Positions 31,843 through 43,429 of a stretch of DNA of 64,000 nt are shown one piece after another. The DNA lies in the NCBI GenBank assembly GCA_963921195.1, contig OY992537.1:208447736-208511735 (forward strand), in the 5' to 3' direction. The notes under the pieces are model-generated. The model ran no database searches. It was not told the origin of the DNA and saw only the letters and a list, made by a program, of their open reading frames with translations. The position numbers and the translations under genes were made by a program. The first letter of the stretch is position 1, and the number at the start of each line of letters is the position of its first letter. The stretch is from Pegoplata infirma. Its lineage: Eukaryota; Arthropoda; Insecta; Diptera; Anthomyiidae.

Positions 31843-33443
31843 GTTTCACAATCAGGTAAATAAGTATCGGGTTTACCGCAACCATAGCAAAATATGTTTC
31901 GCTTTTTAAAACAATGTTGGTAACTATGGCCAGCTTCACGGCAGTTCCAGCATGTTAAATTTAACGCTGCTATCTCATCTGTATCCAGATTAAAAGTATC
32001 CTGAATATCGGCTTCAAAATCCTGCTCAACTTCAGAAATTCTTTTCTGAGTTGGCTGAGATTTTGAAAAACTAAAACTGGACTTAGGCTTGTTATCAGCC
32101 GAGAACTGTTCACGACGACGCAAGACTTTACGTAAATGTTGAACCGAAGTAAATACAGTGTCTAAGTAACGTGATTTAATTTCTGGCAGCAAGTTACGAC
32201 GCAAAGCCTCAACCAAATCATCGCCATGCAACGGAGCTTCCATACGATCCACGATATCCATGATCGCCTCATAAAAAGTGTCAAAGGGCTCATTGACTCT
32301 CTGCTTTCGGGCTCTAATTAATTCGCGATAATCCTCATCTGACCGAATATCCCTATATTGCTCCCGCAAAGCTTCACACAAATCCACCCACACAATAGGT
32401 GAGGCTCTTTTATGGTACCGCCAGTACCATTCACTAGCCTTATTTTCAAATAATAAATTTGCGTAGTCGCATAAAACAGCAAAGTTACCCCGCAAAGACC
32501 TATTAGTCAAGGATTTGATGCGATAAATGAATTTATCAACAGGCATACAGTCTGGGCTGCCCGAATATCTCAGTTTCCAGTTAGATATTATGTTTATGAC
32601 TCTGTCTGGACGGAAAAAGTCATAAGAGGATGAATTATTAGAAGCAGAATTTTGATAACTTGAGACGGCACCATTAACTTCATGTTGATCCCGAAAAGAC
32701 GAAGTAGCATCACTAGCTGGCCTAAGACCCAATAATTCCCGGAATGCCTGCTGCTCTACGACAGGTAAAGTATGCATTTGCGGCGAAGTATGAGTCATGT
32801 TTGCCTGAATTGAAGGGGGTGGTAGTCTCAGGTCCACATTTTGTAAACTAGGTGGTGGTAACATCAAGTTTGCATTCTGATTTACAACAGATGGCTGACC
32901 TAGGTTTAGTCCTGCCAATCTGGAGTCCAAATTTACGTTTATCATATCAGAAATTTGATTACTTAAAGTAGCAACGAGCTGAGCCTGCTGGGCGGAAATA
33001 ATTGTGGCTATCATGTCCCTTAAGGAATCATTTTGGTCAGAAGATGCACCGGCATTTGACACTTCCCGGTTTGAAGTATTCAAGCCAGGATTAACCTGAT
33101 TAGAAGCCGTTGCTCCCGCAGAATCTGATGTGGGATTTCCAACAAACGATTGGTTATGTGGATCTAAAGATTGTGGTTGATTTAGACTTCGATTCGCAGA
33201 ACGAGTCTGGAGAGGAGTAGTTCCATGAGTTGGTGGATCATTTACAATACGTGTATTGCACAACGGACAAAAAGGTCTTGTCTTAAGACACTTAGAAAGA
33301 CATGCTTTGTGAAAAATATGATCACAGCAAGTGCGAACCAACAAAGTCTTGGAGGTTATAGCCTCTGCACATGCTCTGCATATGGGGTATTTATCTGCAG
33401 GCGGAGCTGCCGCTGCTCCTTGAATTTCATCTTCCCCAGGCAT
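31758..33443 (-). CDS. Gag with N-terminal RING-H2 finger (561 aa)
   Basis: The start is placed at MPGEDEIQG (ATG 33443-33441). The frame is open 51 codons further upstream, but that part is Phe/Ile-rich leader translation. Residues 22-62 form a RING-H2 pattern: C22-x2-C25, C40-x-H42, H45-x2-C48, C59-x2-C62. RING-H2 is the zinc fold of many E3 ubiquitin ligases and is not usual in Gag. A Gln/Pro/Asn-rich linker follows (to ~300), then a retrotransposon-gag capsid region (~310-465) and two zinc knuckles. The first knuckle is CCHC (CWNCREAGHSYQHC); the second (CYGCGKPDTYLPDC) has T in place of H. Gag ends 23 codons after the slip site. It should coat the RNA and form particles; the RING could ubiquitinate Gag or host proteins, which is inference. 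Confidence 0.9.
   Translation of the reverse strand: MPGEDEIQGAAAAPPADKYPICRACAEAITSKTLLVRTCCDHIFHKACLSKCLKTRPFCPLCNTRIVNDPPTHGTTPLQTRSANRSLNQPQSLDPHNQSFVGNPTSDSAGATASNQVNPGLNTSNREVSNAGASSDQNDSLRDMIATIISAQQAQLVATLSNQISDMINVNLDSRLAGLNLGQPSVVNQNANLMLPPPSLQNVDLRLPPPSIQANMTHTSPQMHTLPVVEQQAFRELLGLRPASDATSSFRDQHEVNGAVSSYQNSASNNSSSYDFFRPDRVINIISNWKLRYSGSPDCMPVDKFIYRIKSLTNRSLRGNFAVLCDYANLLFENKASEWYWRYHKRASPIVWVDLCEALREQYRDIRSDEDYRELIRARKQRVNEPFDTFYEAIMDIVDRMEAPLHGDDLVEALRRNLLPEIKSRYLDTVFTSVQHLRKVLRRREQFSADNKPKSSFSFSKSQPTQKRISEVEQDFEADIQDTFNLDTDEIAALNLTCWNCREAGHSYQHCFKKRNIFCYGCGKPDTYLPDCETCSSKNGRSSAQKSARKPVKNKTTETDV
31799..31833 (-). promoter_or_regulatory. -1 ribosomal frameshift signal between gag and pol
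   Basis: On the minus strand the slippery heptamer A_AAA_AAC (31833-31827) is in the correct gag phase (TCA AAA AAC GGG). Ten bases later two GTGCAC palindromes (31816-31811 and 31804-31799), separated by AGAAAA, can form a 6-bp stem. After a -1 slip the codons run straight into pol (AAA AAA CGG GAG). A slippery heptamer, a spacer and a stem are the known parts of such signals; the 10-base spacer is slightly long. Confidence 0.85.
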
Positions 33444-35519
33444 GTTTAAAAAAAATTTTAAATAAAAAAATATGTATTTAAGTGGGAAAGATTTAAGTGA
33501 AAAGGATTCAAACGAATAACCGAATATAACCAAAGAAAAAATCAAACCGTAAATAAAAAAAAATAAAAAGCTTAAATTTTTTTGTAATTGCAACAAAACC
33601 GTATATAAAAAAAATTTGTATCTAAAAGCTGAGAAAAACTATAATAAAAGATTTTCAAAACTATTTAAATAATCGATAAATAAAATTAGGGTCTTTTGAA
33701 AGTTTTTTGTAAATGCTACGTATCTCTTTATAAGTGAAATAAAAGTAGGGTTTTATTTCACTCGGATAAGGAAATAAACAAAAATGGCAGTATACAAATG
33801 TATGTAGCTAAACACCCGGAAACTAAAAATATCCAAAGAATTGCCACATAAAAATATGAACACACACAAGATATGTTGCTAAAGCATTAATCGACAATGA
33901 TCGAAGATAAAAATTAAGTATACGCAGGGGTATTTATGTTAAAATTCTAACATAAACAAAAAAAATGTAAGACACAAGTCTGTGCTTATTGTTAGACACA
34001 CTTAATGAGTTGATGATTAGTGCCAAATGTATGATGAGTACAAATGGCTTAGAAATATTTTCTATCAAAACTATGCAAATACTAACCAGGTTTAAAATAT
34101 CTTAGAAATTTTTTTTTTTAATTCTCGTTTTATTATGCTCGTTTTCTACAAAGAGCACTATTCTCAAAAAAAAGATGAGTTTTTGTTTTATAACAAAAAT
34201 GAGATACAAAGTTTAATTTTGTATTAAAATTTTTATCTTGAAATCTTTTTATAATGTTTGATGAGACAAACTAAAAAAAATCTAAAAAAAATTAAATCAC
34301 CGATAAGAAAAACATAAGTATCTTTCAGATACGTTTGAAAAAAAAATTGTAAACCACAAATGTTTTAATTCAACAATATTGAAATTTAAATTAAAAAAAT
34401 AAATTTTAAATAAATTAATATTAATTAAAACTTTAAGAAAACAAAAAAAATAAAAATTGTTTGTAACAAAACAAAAAAAAATTAAAACAAATTTTAATAA
34501 GAAAAGATTTTACTTTTAAAATTAATTCCAATAGAATTCCTTTTTTTTAAAACTTAAAAAAAAATCTTTTTGTTTTCTTTTTAGGAAAAACACTGAAATT
34601 AAATTAGATATTCCCAAAATGATTATTTCACAAAAGTTTTGATTTGAAAATATTCTTGAGATTTGGTTTACCAAAAAGAAAATTAAAAAAAAAATATATA
34701 AAAAAATAGTTTGCAAATACGAAAAATAATTTTAACAAAAATTTGCTTCAAAATTCAAAAATATTGAAAAGGGGAAAAATAAAAAAAAAATATCAAATCG
34801 ACTCGATCAACCCGATTTGAAATTGCTGAAAATTAAAGAGGTTAAATGAAAAATGTAAAAATAAAAAAAAAATTTAAAAATTTGTAAAAAAAACTTGAAA
34901 GAAAAATTTGGTTTAAAACAAATAAAATTAAAAAAAATGCTCTATCAATTCATTTAAAACTGTTTTGATTTGTAACTAATGGATTGAAATCATTGTGGGA
35001 CAAACTTTTAAGAAAAACTTTATAATAACAAGAATTAAGTACTATTGAAAAAGAAAATTATAGGAAAGATTTCATTGTTATGGCAAGGTTCCTTAAAATT
35101 GGATACCTATAATTCCAAAAACAATTTGTATAAATAAACTTGTTAGGCTGTTCATTACCACGGTCAGACTTAGCTATGAAATCCAAGATCTGCATTCCAG
35201 AAAGTGACGATCAGGTTTCACAAATTTATCTTGACAGAATTAAGATTTGAATAACAGATTGTAATTGGTAGTAAATGACAAGCGTATAGCCTCAAATCAT
35301 AACAAAATCCAGAAAACTTTCTGATATTCAGAAAATAAAAAGCAAAAAGTGGTGAAAAGTAAAATTATTAAAAAAAAATTAAAAAGAAAAATACTAAAAG
35401 AAAAACAAAAAAAATTAAAAGAAAAATGTTAGAAGAACTGGAGCCGAGCAAAATTTTATAAATTGCTGAAGGCAAATTAAAAGATGGTATGGAAAAAAAA
35501 TTAAATTTTAAATGCTCGG
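33444..35519 (-). other. 5' leader of the 13.8-kb element (~2.1 kb), no gene seen
   Basis: On the sense (minus) strand, U-rich low-complexity sequence between the primer site and gag. It is rich in TTTTTTTAA runs on the minus strand. No frame of interest. Such a long leader may hold packaging signals or an internal ribosome entry site, but nothing specific is visible. Confidence 0.5.
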
Positions 35520-35539
35520 GCCCCACACGTTGGGAGCCA
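35520..35539 (-). promoter_or_regulatory. Primer-binding site, diverged tRNA-Lys type
   Basis: TGGCTCCCAACGTGTGGGGC on the minus strand resembles TGGCGCCCAACGTGGGGC, the tRNA-Lys(CUU)-type primer site, with one substitution and a 2-base insertion. It lies 11 bases from the LTR rather than the usual 0-5. Either the element uses a variant primer or the site has mutated. Confidence 0.55.
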
Positions 35540-35550
35540 ATAATTTATAT

Positions 35551-38500
35551 TGTAGCATATAACGTGGATACTGGATTGGCGGATGGTAGGGTGAAGCATT
35601 ACAAAAGGGCACACGTTTTCACCAGCCTTATTGCTCGTCAGAGGGGGAGGTTCTAAACTTTCGCTGCCTCTTTGCCAATTAGCCACAACAAATAAATTTA
35701 TTTTTATTAGTGTGCATTGAAAGTTAAGAGAAACAAAGAAAATGGAAAGAAAAACAAACAGGGAAAATGAAAATAAAACAATGAAAAAAAAAAAACTTGT
35801 CTACTAAAAGATTTTCCTTAAAGCTGCAAAAATTGAGTTATGACCAGATGGAATTGCCATAACTATTTTGCCCTCCCAGCCTTGATTATTATTACTGCTG
35901 AAAACCTAAAAAAAAAAATCTATATAGTAATCCCACTTTGAACCACAACGATCTCCCAAAAAGTTTTTAAATCAAAACAGAATTATTTATATTTACTCAG
36001 AAATCATATTGATTTATTAAAAAGAAAAATTCATTTAAAAATAAAGATAAAAATAAAATTAAAAATTATAACAAAAACCGAATTTAATTTCATTAAATTT
36101 GATTAGCACAATTCAATAAATAGAAAAAATCCAATTTCGAAAAGAATTTAGAATTTGAAAATATTTAATAAATTCAATAAAAAAATTATTTTAAAAATTT
36201 AACATTTTAAGGAAAATTAATTAAATTAATGTTTAATAAAAAAAAATATTTTAATAATAAATTTTATATGGGGACAAAAATAAAAGGTTCGTGTTTCATG
36301 GGTTAATTTTATATATTTAGGTCATTGACCCGAAGGAAAAGAATCGAAATATTTTAATCGCGAAAACTTAGAGTACCAGCTCAAAATTTAATAAAACAAT
36401 AAATGATATGTATTTGAAATTAAATAAACTTCATTTTAAAATAAAAATTCAATTAAATTATTATTAATTTATGCGAAAAAAACTTAATTATTTAATTTTA
36501 ATTTTCAAATTTTTAACTGGTCACTCTAATTTTTAATTTAAATAAATTCACAAAAAGAAATGAAACATATGTTCAAATAAAAAAACCCGAAAAGAGAGTT
36601 TAAAAAAAACTATATATAAAAAAAAATGCAAAAATAATTTAAACAAACTTACATTTATATATGATGCTCCCACGACGAAAGTACTTTCGAAGAGATCTGC
36701 ATTTGTTGATGTTGTTGACTTTTACTCTTTCTTAAATTCTCTTTACGTTGCAATGTTCCTAAGAGAATGTTGCAGTTAAATGTTTAGCAACATTATTAAC
36801 ATTAAGAGAGTTTAGTTTAAAAATGGGTTATTAAAATTTTTGTCTTAATGTAGGTAAATTATACCATGAAACACTTCACATATTCACTTGGGGCCAATTC
36901 GAATTAAAGGAACAGGATATTCTTATTTAAAAGGGCATAATTAATCCAATTAGAATTATTTAATTGAAATTATTAATTTTAACGATTAGTTCAAAGCGAT
37001 TGCATCATTAAGAGAACCTTTATACACATTTATTCGAAGATCATTTATAGCATTGCCATGTAAACAACTACCAATGAGCAAATTCAGTTCAATATATGTA
37101 TGTTTGAGCAAATGTGTATGGTTTGTTAAGCCTTAATGCAATTGCATTAAAAATTTTAAAAAGCAAAAGAATTTAAAACAAGTGTTTAACACAACGCGAC
37201 ACAAATAAAAAAAAACTTATAAGAATATCTGTCCTTTAATTTGAACATTTAAAATAAAAAGAATTAATAAAGAAAAATTGAATAGAAAATAATTCTAATA
37301 AAAATTAAGGAAAAAAAATTATTTTTATAAAGTTTACACTATTCGATCATAATTCTGAACTTTAGCAAAAGACGATTTAAAGAAAAACCCGAACTAATAA
37401 AATATTTAAATTCACAATTTTTTTTAATTTCACACTTTATGTAGCAATTATTTCCTTTGTAGCCTTTTGAACAATCATCAGGATTAAAACGGAATTATGC
37501 AATTCTAGAAAAACCCGTCGAGTAGTGTAACTTTTTTTTCCTCTTCTAATCTTTGCAAAAATATTCAATGTTGTTGTTTTTTTTTTTTTTATATTTCACT
37601 GACTCTAATTTTTTTTTTTTTTGCTACATAAAAGAAATTTTTGCAAAGTTTTTAACTTGGAATTTGTTTGGAAATATTAATTTTTGACTATTTTTATAAA
37701 GAAAATTTTAGATCACTTTAAGGGACGTTTTTGATAGGGATTTTTAGCACTTTCCTCTGGAATTTTTCATGAAGTTTTCAGCACTTTTTTTTTTATACAA
37801 ATTACACCGCACTTAATTACCGCCAAATTCCGTCAGACAAACACACACCGCACTTTTGAAAGAAGAACTAAATTGAAGATCAACCTCAGCGAATATGGAT
37901 GAGAAACCAAAAGCTTTTTCTTTTTCCCTCTATGCACCTCTTTGTTAAAATTATGTTGGTTTTATATTACAAAACAAGTGCCAAATCTACATAAAAATAT
38001 AAAAAAATGATATGTGATTTTGAAGAGTTTTGCTTGGTTTTTATACAAAAGTAGTTACCTTATGATTCAACACTTGGTAGAAAAAAAATAAAAATCCTAG
38101 CACCAAAACCAGCAAATTAGAAGTTTTAATACTTCAATTATTGGTTTTTGGATTATTGAAATATCCTTGCCAAATTTTAGACTCTGCCACAGGACCAAAT
38201 TTCCGAATTTCGGTTTTGCACAGATTTGTTAAAATGTCCTTTTAAGGCCCCTCTTTGCCTTGCCAAAAAAAAATCCTTTCAACAAAAGGTTTCTGTTTAA
38301 AAAAATAAAAGTACAAACAAAATTGTTTGTTAGTAAAAAAAAATTTATTCCGAATAGGAAATATTTTTTTTTTTTTTAAAAAAAACTACTTACATTTTCA
38401 AATGAAAATTATTTAATTTATTTAAGGATTAAATCCTTCTTAATGACACCCTTAATTTTTTTGAACAAATAAAAAGGATCACAAAAAAAAACTTCCACTT

Positions 38501-38840
38501 AGAAAACTTTAAAAAAAAACTTTCACTTTCAAAAAGAGATAACTTTTCTCTATGACGGCTTGGCAGAACTATGGCTGAGAATTTCAAAATTGTCCAAACG
38601 AAAGCTTGATTTTATGTGCGTGATTTTGCAAAATTGATAAAACAACGCTTTTATTCCAAAAACTACAAAATTTATGTATATGCAAATAACGATAACAAGC
38701 ATAAATGAAAATAATTGTAAGTTAGAGTGGTGTGTATGTTTGACATATAGATGGCAGTGTCTATCCATGTAAAACATAGAAAAATCATGTAAATAATTTA
38801 ATAAAAAAAAATAAAATAAATCAATGCAAGCGCCAGTACA
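35551..38840 (-). repeat. 5' LTR of the 13.8-kb element (3290 bp)
   Basis: Offset by exactly 10517 bases from the 3' LTR over its whole length, so no net indel has occurred since insertion. It carries the candidate promoter at 36654-36689. Confidence 0.95.
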
Positions 38841-38844
38841 AGCC

Positions 38845-38927
38845 TAATGTTATCGATAACACGAAATTTTCTTTAGAAAATTCAGTGTTTTGTTGGCACA
38901 AAATTTTCTATAGAAAACTGTAGTGTT
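38845..38927. repeat. 39-bp satellite, block 3 (two to three monomers)
   Basis: TAATGTTATCGATAACACGA directly follows the AGCC duplication and continues the monomer broken by the 13.8-kb element. It is cut again at 38928 by the next insertion. Confidence 0.85.
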
Positions 38928-39572
38928 ATCATAGATGGGAATTTTTCATTACCATTGAAATTTAATTACCATTGGTTAATATCAATGGTAATGAAAAAAT
39001 TTTCATTACCATTTAATGGTAATTAAATTTTTTTAATTGAAAAAATAATTACTAATGGTAATGAAATGCACCAATTGTTGAAAAACACCAATTATAATTG
39101 GTTTCAAAACCATTGGTTTGCACATTTTTTGTTTTTTTGAAAAGTTAAAAATTTAAACATCAAAGTATGTTTTACAAAAAAAATATGAAAATGTTAAAGA
39201 CAAAAAACAAAACGTAAATAAAAATTTCAAATATTGTGTTATACAAAGGCAATCAACGTGTGTTTGGTTTATAAAATGTGAAAAACTAAAACACCATGTA
39301 ACAAAAAACAACGGATATTTCCAAATATTAACGATTTTGAAAATATTGTGACGCCTTTTACTAATGGTAATTATTTTTTTTAAGTGATGCCATACCAATG
39401 GTAATTATTTTTTTTTTAATTTTCATTAGTAATTAAATTGATAAGTAATTTAATTGGTACAATTGATACAACCAATGGTAATGAAAACAATTTCATTACC
39501 ATTGACATCAATTAAATGGTAATTAAACCATCAATTAATTGGTCCCTTTAATTAATTAGTCCCATCTGTGAT
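38928..39572. mobile_element. A+T-rich MITE of AATGGTAAT words (~645 bp)
   Basis: The ends are inverted: ATCATAGATGGGA (38928) and TCCCATCTGTGAT (to 39572), 12 of 13 matching. Inside, AATGGTAATGAAA and its reverse complement TTTCATTACCATT recur many times on both strands near both ends (38945-39080, 39360-39540), so the whole element can fold. No coding frame. The target duplication is not clear, so the superfamily is unknown. Confidence 0.65.
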
Positions 39573-39670
39573 TTTCTGAAAAAAAAAAATTTGGTGTTTC
39601 GATAACAATATAATTTTCTATCAAAAATTATATTGTTATCGAAACACCAAATTTTTTTTTTTCAGAAAAT
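39571..39670. repeat. Perfect hairpin with 47-bp arms made of satellite
   Basis: 39571-39617 is the exact reverse complement of 39624-39670, including an 11-base A run, with a 6-base loop (CTATCA). The arms contain a changed monomer half (GTTTCGATAACAATATAATT). It lies at the right edge of the MITE and may be a repair product of that insertion. Confidence 0.9.
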
Positions 39671-42190
39671 AACAAAAAATTTTCTTTAGAAAATTCTAGT
39701 GTTATAGTTAGCACAAAATTTTCTATAGAAAATTCCAGTGTTTTCGATAAAACGAAATATTCTTTAGGAAATTCTGTGCTATCGTTAGCACGAAATTTTC
39801 TATCGAAAATTCTATTATTATCAATAACACAAAATTTTTTACATAAAATTCTAGTGTTTTCGATAACACAAAATTTTCTATTGAAAATTCTAGTATTATC
39901 GATAACACTTAATTTTCTTTAGAAAATTCTAGTGTTATCGTTAGCACAAAATTTTCTATAAAAAATTCTATGGTTATCGATAACACGAAATTTTCTAAAG
40001 AAAATTCTATTGTTATCGATAACACAAAATTTTCTACAAAAAACTCTAGTGTTTTCGATAACACAAAATTTTCTTTAGAATTTTCTTTTGAATTTTGTGT
40101 TATCGATAGCACAAAATTTTATATAGAAAATTCTAGTGTTATCGATAACACAAAATTTTTTATAGAAAATTCTAGTATTATCGATAACACAAAATTTTCT
40201 ATAGAAAATTCTAGTGTTATCGATAACACAAAATTTTTCACAGAAAATTCTAGTGCTATCGATAACACAAAATTTTTTATAGAATATTCTAGTTTTACCG
40301 ATAACTAAAAATTTTCTACAGAAAATTCTAGTGTTATCGATAACACAAAATTTTCTATAGTAAATTATTTTTTCTATTGGAAATTCTAGTATTATTAATA
40401 CCACAAATTTTGTAAAGAAACTTTTTTTTATCGATAACACAAAATTTCTTATAAAAAATTATAGTTTTATCGATAACACTAGAATTTTCTAAAGAAAATT
40501 CTAATGTTTTCGCTAACACAAAATTTTCTTTAAAAAACTCTAGAGGTTTCGATAACACAAAATTTTCTTTAGAAAATTCTAGTGTTATCGTTAGCACAAA
40601 ATTTTCTATAGAAATTTCTAGTGTTATCGATAACACGAAATTTTCTTTAGAAAATGCTACTGTTATCGATAACGCGAAATTTTCTTTTGAAAATTCTAGT
40701 GTTATAGTTAGCACAACATTTTCTATAGAAAATTCTTGTGTTATCGATAACACGAAATTTTATTTAAAAAATTCTGTGTTATCGTTGGCACAACATTTTT
40801 TTATAGAAAATTGTAGTGTTATCGATAACACGAAATATTCTACCAAACATTATATTTTTATCGACAACACAAAATTTTCTACAGAAAATTGTAGTGTTAT
40901 CGATAACTCATAATTTTTATGAAAATTCTAGTGTTATCGATAACACAAAATTTTTTATAAAAAATTCTTATTTTATCGATAACACAAAATTTTCTTTAGA
41001 AAATTCTACTGATATCGATAACACAAAATTTTCTATAGAAAATTCTAGTTTTTTGGATAGCACAAAATTTTCTATATTAAATTCTAGTGTAATCGATAAC
41101 ACAAAATTTTCTATAGAAAATTCTAGTGTAATCGATAACACAAAATTTTCAATAGAAAATTCTAGTGTTATCGATAACACAAATTTTTCTTAATAAAATT
41201 CTAGCGTTATCGATAATACAACATTTTCTATAGAAAATTCAAGTGTAATCAATAACACAAAATTTTCAATAGAAAGTTCTAGTATAATAGATAACACAAA
41301 ATTTTCTATAGAAAATTTTAGTGTTATCGATAACACAAAATTTTTTATAGAAAATTCTAGTGTTATCGATAACACAAAATTTTCTATTGAAAATTCTGGT
41401 ATTATCGGTAGGACAAAATTTTTATGTTATCGATAACACGAAATTTTATTCAGAAAATTCTGTGTTATCGTTAGCACAAAATTTTCTATAGAAATTTCTA
41501 CTGTTATCGATAACACGAAATTTTCTTTAGAAAATGCTACTGTTATCGATAACACGAAATTTTCTTTTGAAAATTCTAGTCTTATCGATAACACGAAATT
41601 TTATTTAGAAAATTCTGTGTTATCGTTAGCACAAAAGTTTTTATAGAAAATTTTGTGTTATTGATAACACAAAATATATTATCGAAAATTCTATTGTTAT
41701 CGACAACAAATTAAAAAATCTTTGTTTTATCGATAACACAAAATTTTCTATAGAAAAATCTAGTGTTATCGATAACACAAAATCTTTTATAGAAAAGTCT
41801 AGTGTTATCGAAAACACAAAATTTTTTATATTTTTCTTTAGAAAATTTTTGTGGTTTCGATAAGACAGAATTTTCTATAGAAAATTCTAGTGTTGTTGAT
41901 AAAACAAAATTCTAATGTTATCGATAACAGTAAAAATTTTATAGAAAATTAAAGTGTTTTCGCTAACCCAAAATTTTTTGTAGAAATTTTAGTGTTAGCG
42001 ATAAGACAAAATTTTCTTTTTTCGAAAGAAAATTTGTTATTATAGATAACAAAAGTATTAGAAAATAAAAATTTTGTGTTATTGATAAAAAAAGAATTTT
42101 GTATAAAACATTCTTTTGTCTTTTATAGATAAAAATTTTCTATAGAAAATTCTTCTGTTATCAAAAGCAAAAGTTTTCTATAGAAAATTC
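39671..42190. repeat. 39-bp satellite, block 4 (plus orientation)
   Basis: About 60 monomers, the best examples of the family: GTGTTATCGATAACAC, then AAAATTTTCTATAGAAAATT, then CTA. The period was measured as 39 between 40216 and 40255. Many monomers carry exact TATCGATA. Variant halves (GTTATAGTTAGCAC, GTTATCGTTAGCAC) recur at ~39710, 39790, 39935, 40590, 40700 and 41475, suggesting multi-monomer blocks. Frames of 60-132 codons on both strands consist of 13-residue repeats because 39 is a multiple of three. Confidence 0.95.
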
Positions 42191-43429
42191 TTGTTATCAA
42201 TGCACCGAACCCAAAAACTTTTTATTTGTTTTATATTTCTAAATACTTTTTTACCAAAATATATACTTCTTCTTTTCGGAAGTTTAACCCCCAGTTTCTG
42301 TAATACGAACCCCATTCGTTCGTGACGAATTTGTGTGTATTTTGTTATTGTAACAAAAACAAAATACATGCAAATTCGTCGCAGACGAATGGCGTTCGTA
42401 TTACAGAAACTGGAGGTAAGTTTTTTTTTGTATACATTAAAAATGCAAACATAATCACACGCCAAAGTGACAATGTCGAAACTCATATATTTTTTGAGTA
42501 AAACATACCTTTACATGTTTTTATAGAAACAAACTCAGGTCTGGTTTTGCGGCTTTTAAGCTAATGCCGCTTAATATCTTTCAGAATATATTTAATAAAA
42601 GAATTTGAAATAATATTGATAGCGACTTTTTTGAGAAATTTTGAAATATTTTTCAATCAGTATTTATATCCTTTTCTAATCAGAAATTTTTTTACTGGCT
42701 TTTAAACAGCCGTCTGTCAAGGTTGAGCTACTCTCAGAATTTCTTTTTTTGAATAATGATGTGTGCTGTGCGTCTTGTTGGCTGACTGTTCGTGTTAAGA
42801 AAACCCCAAAAAGTCTTAAGATTTTCTTAGCAATTTTTCTTTTGCCGCCCCCCCCCCCCCCTCCCGCAACCATCTTAAGCATTACTGGCAAATGAAATGA
42901 AATTTAAGAATTAAATAACATACAAATGTATGCACGACTACAAAGAACAACATGTATTATGACCATTAAAGTAACTAAAGTAAGCAGTAAAAGCTGAAAA
43001 AGAAGAAGAGGAAGATGTACCAGACGCAGCAGAACATACTGGAACATGCTGTAGAAATGATAAAACAGGCATAAGTAAGTAGGAAACAAGAGTAAAGTAA
43101 TCTTAAGAAGATGTATTATGTTATTTTCTTAAAACATTACTTGAAATAATGTTGAATAATTGATATTGTCTCTAAGGAGACATACTTATACGTATGCGTA
43201 TTACATACTTATGCAAAAAGGTAAAACATATAAGAATTTTGATTAAATTTGGTAAAGAGGAATTGTTTGTTTTTATGTAGGGTCACTAAGCATGTATGTA
43301 TGTATAAACAGGTAGGTAGATGAAATAAAAAAGAAGATTTTAAGATACTGAGAAAGTATAAAGGTAAATATTTATGCAATTTTTCGAAACTCAATCTCAG
43401 AATCAGGATAAATGTATCAGTATAAGAGA
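42191..43429. other. Unique-looking island in the satellite, no gene seen
   Basis: Contains the hairpin at 42284-42424 and a 14-base C run at 42848-42861 followed by TCCCGCAACC. Also present are TACATACTTATAC-type words (43185-43320). No frame with protein-like composition. It may be a decayed element or original unique DNA. Confidence 0.45.
42284..42424. repeat. Imperfect hairpin with ~65-bp arms
   Basis: CCAGTTTCTGTAATACGAAC (42291) pairs with its reverse complement at 42393-42412. Pairing continues through ATTCGT...ACGAAT to a TGTTATTGTAACA centre near 42355, with about eight mismatches. The size resembles a pre-miRNA-like or MITE-type hairpin. Confidence 0.85.

Larger units (their letters stand above)
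25034..38840 (-). mobile_element. Intact 13.8-kb Ty3/gypsy element with 3290-bp LTRs
   Basis: Two 3290-bp LTRs of equal length (25034-28323 and 35551-38840) flank gag and pol. The target duplication is AGCC (25030-25033 and 38841-38844), again inside a satellite monomer. LTR stretches compared side by side show no difference, so insertion is recent. Order on the minus strand: 5' LTR, tRNA-Lys-like primer site, ~2.1-kb A-rich leader, gag with RING-H2 finger, -1 frameshift, pol, G-rich polypurine tract, 3' LTR. No env. Long LTR, tRNA-Lys-like priming and the Gag/Pol arrangement suggest the Osvaldo/Ulysses side of Ty3/gypsy; that placement is tentative. Confidence 0.93.

Noticed and set aside
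42848..42861. 14-base C run (G-quadruplex candidate)
   Set aside because: A single homopolymer run without further G tracts nearby; could be a plain mononucleotide repeat.
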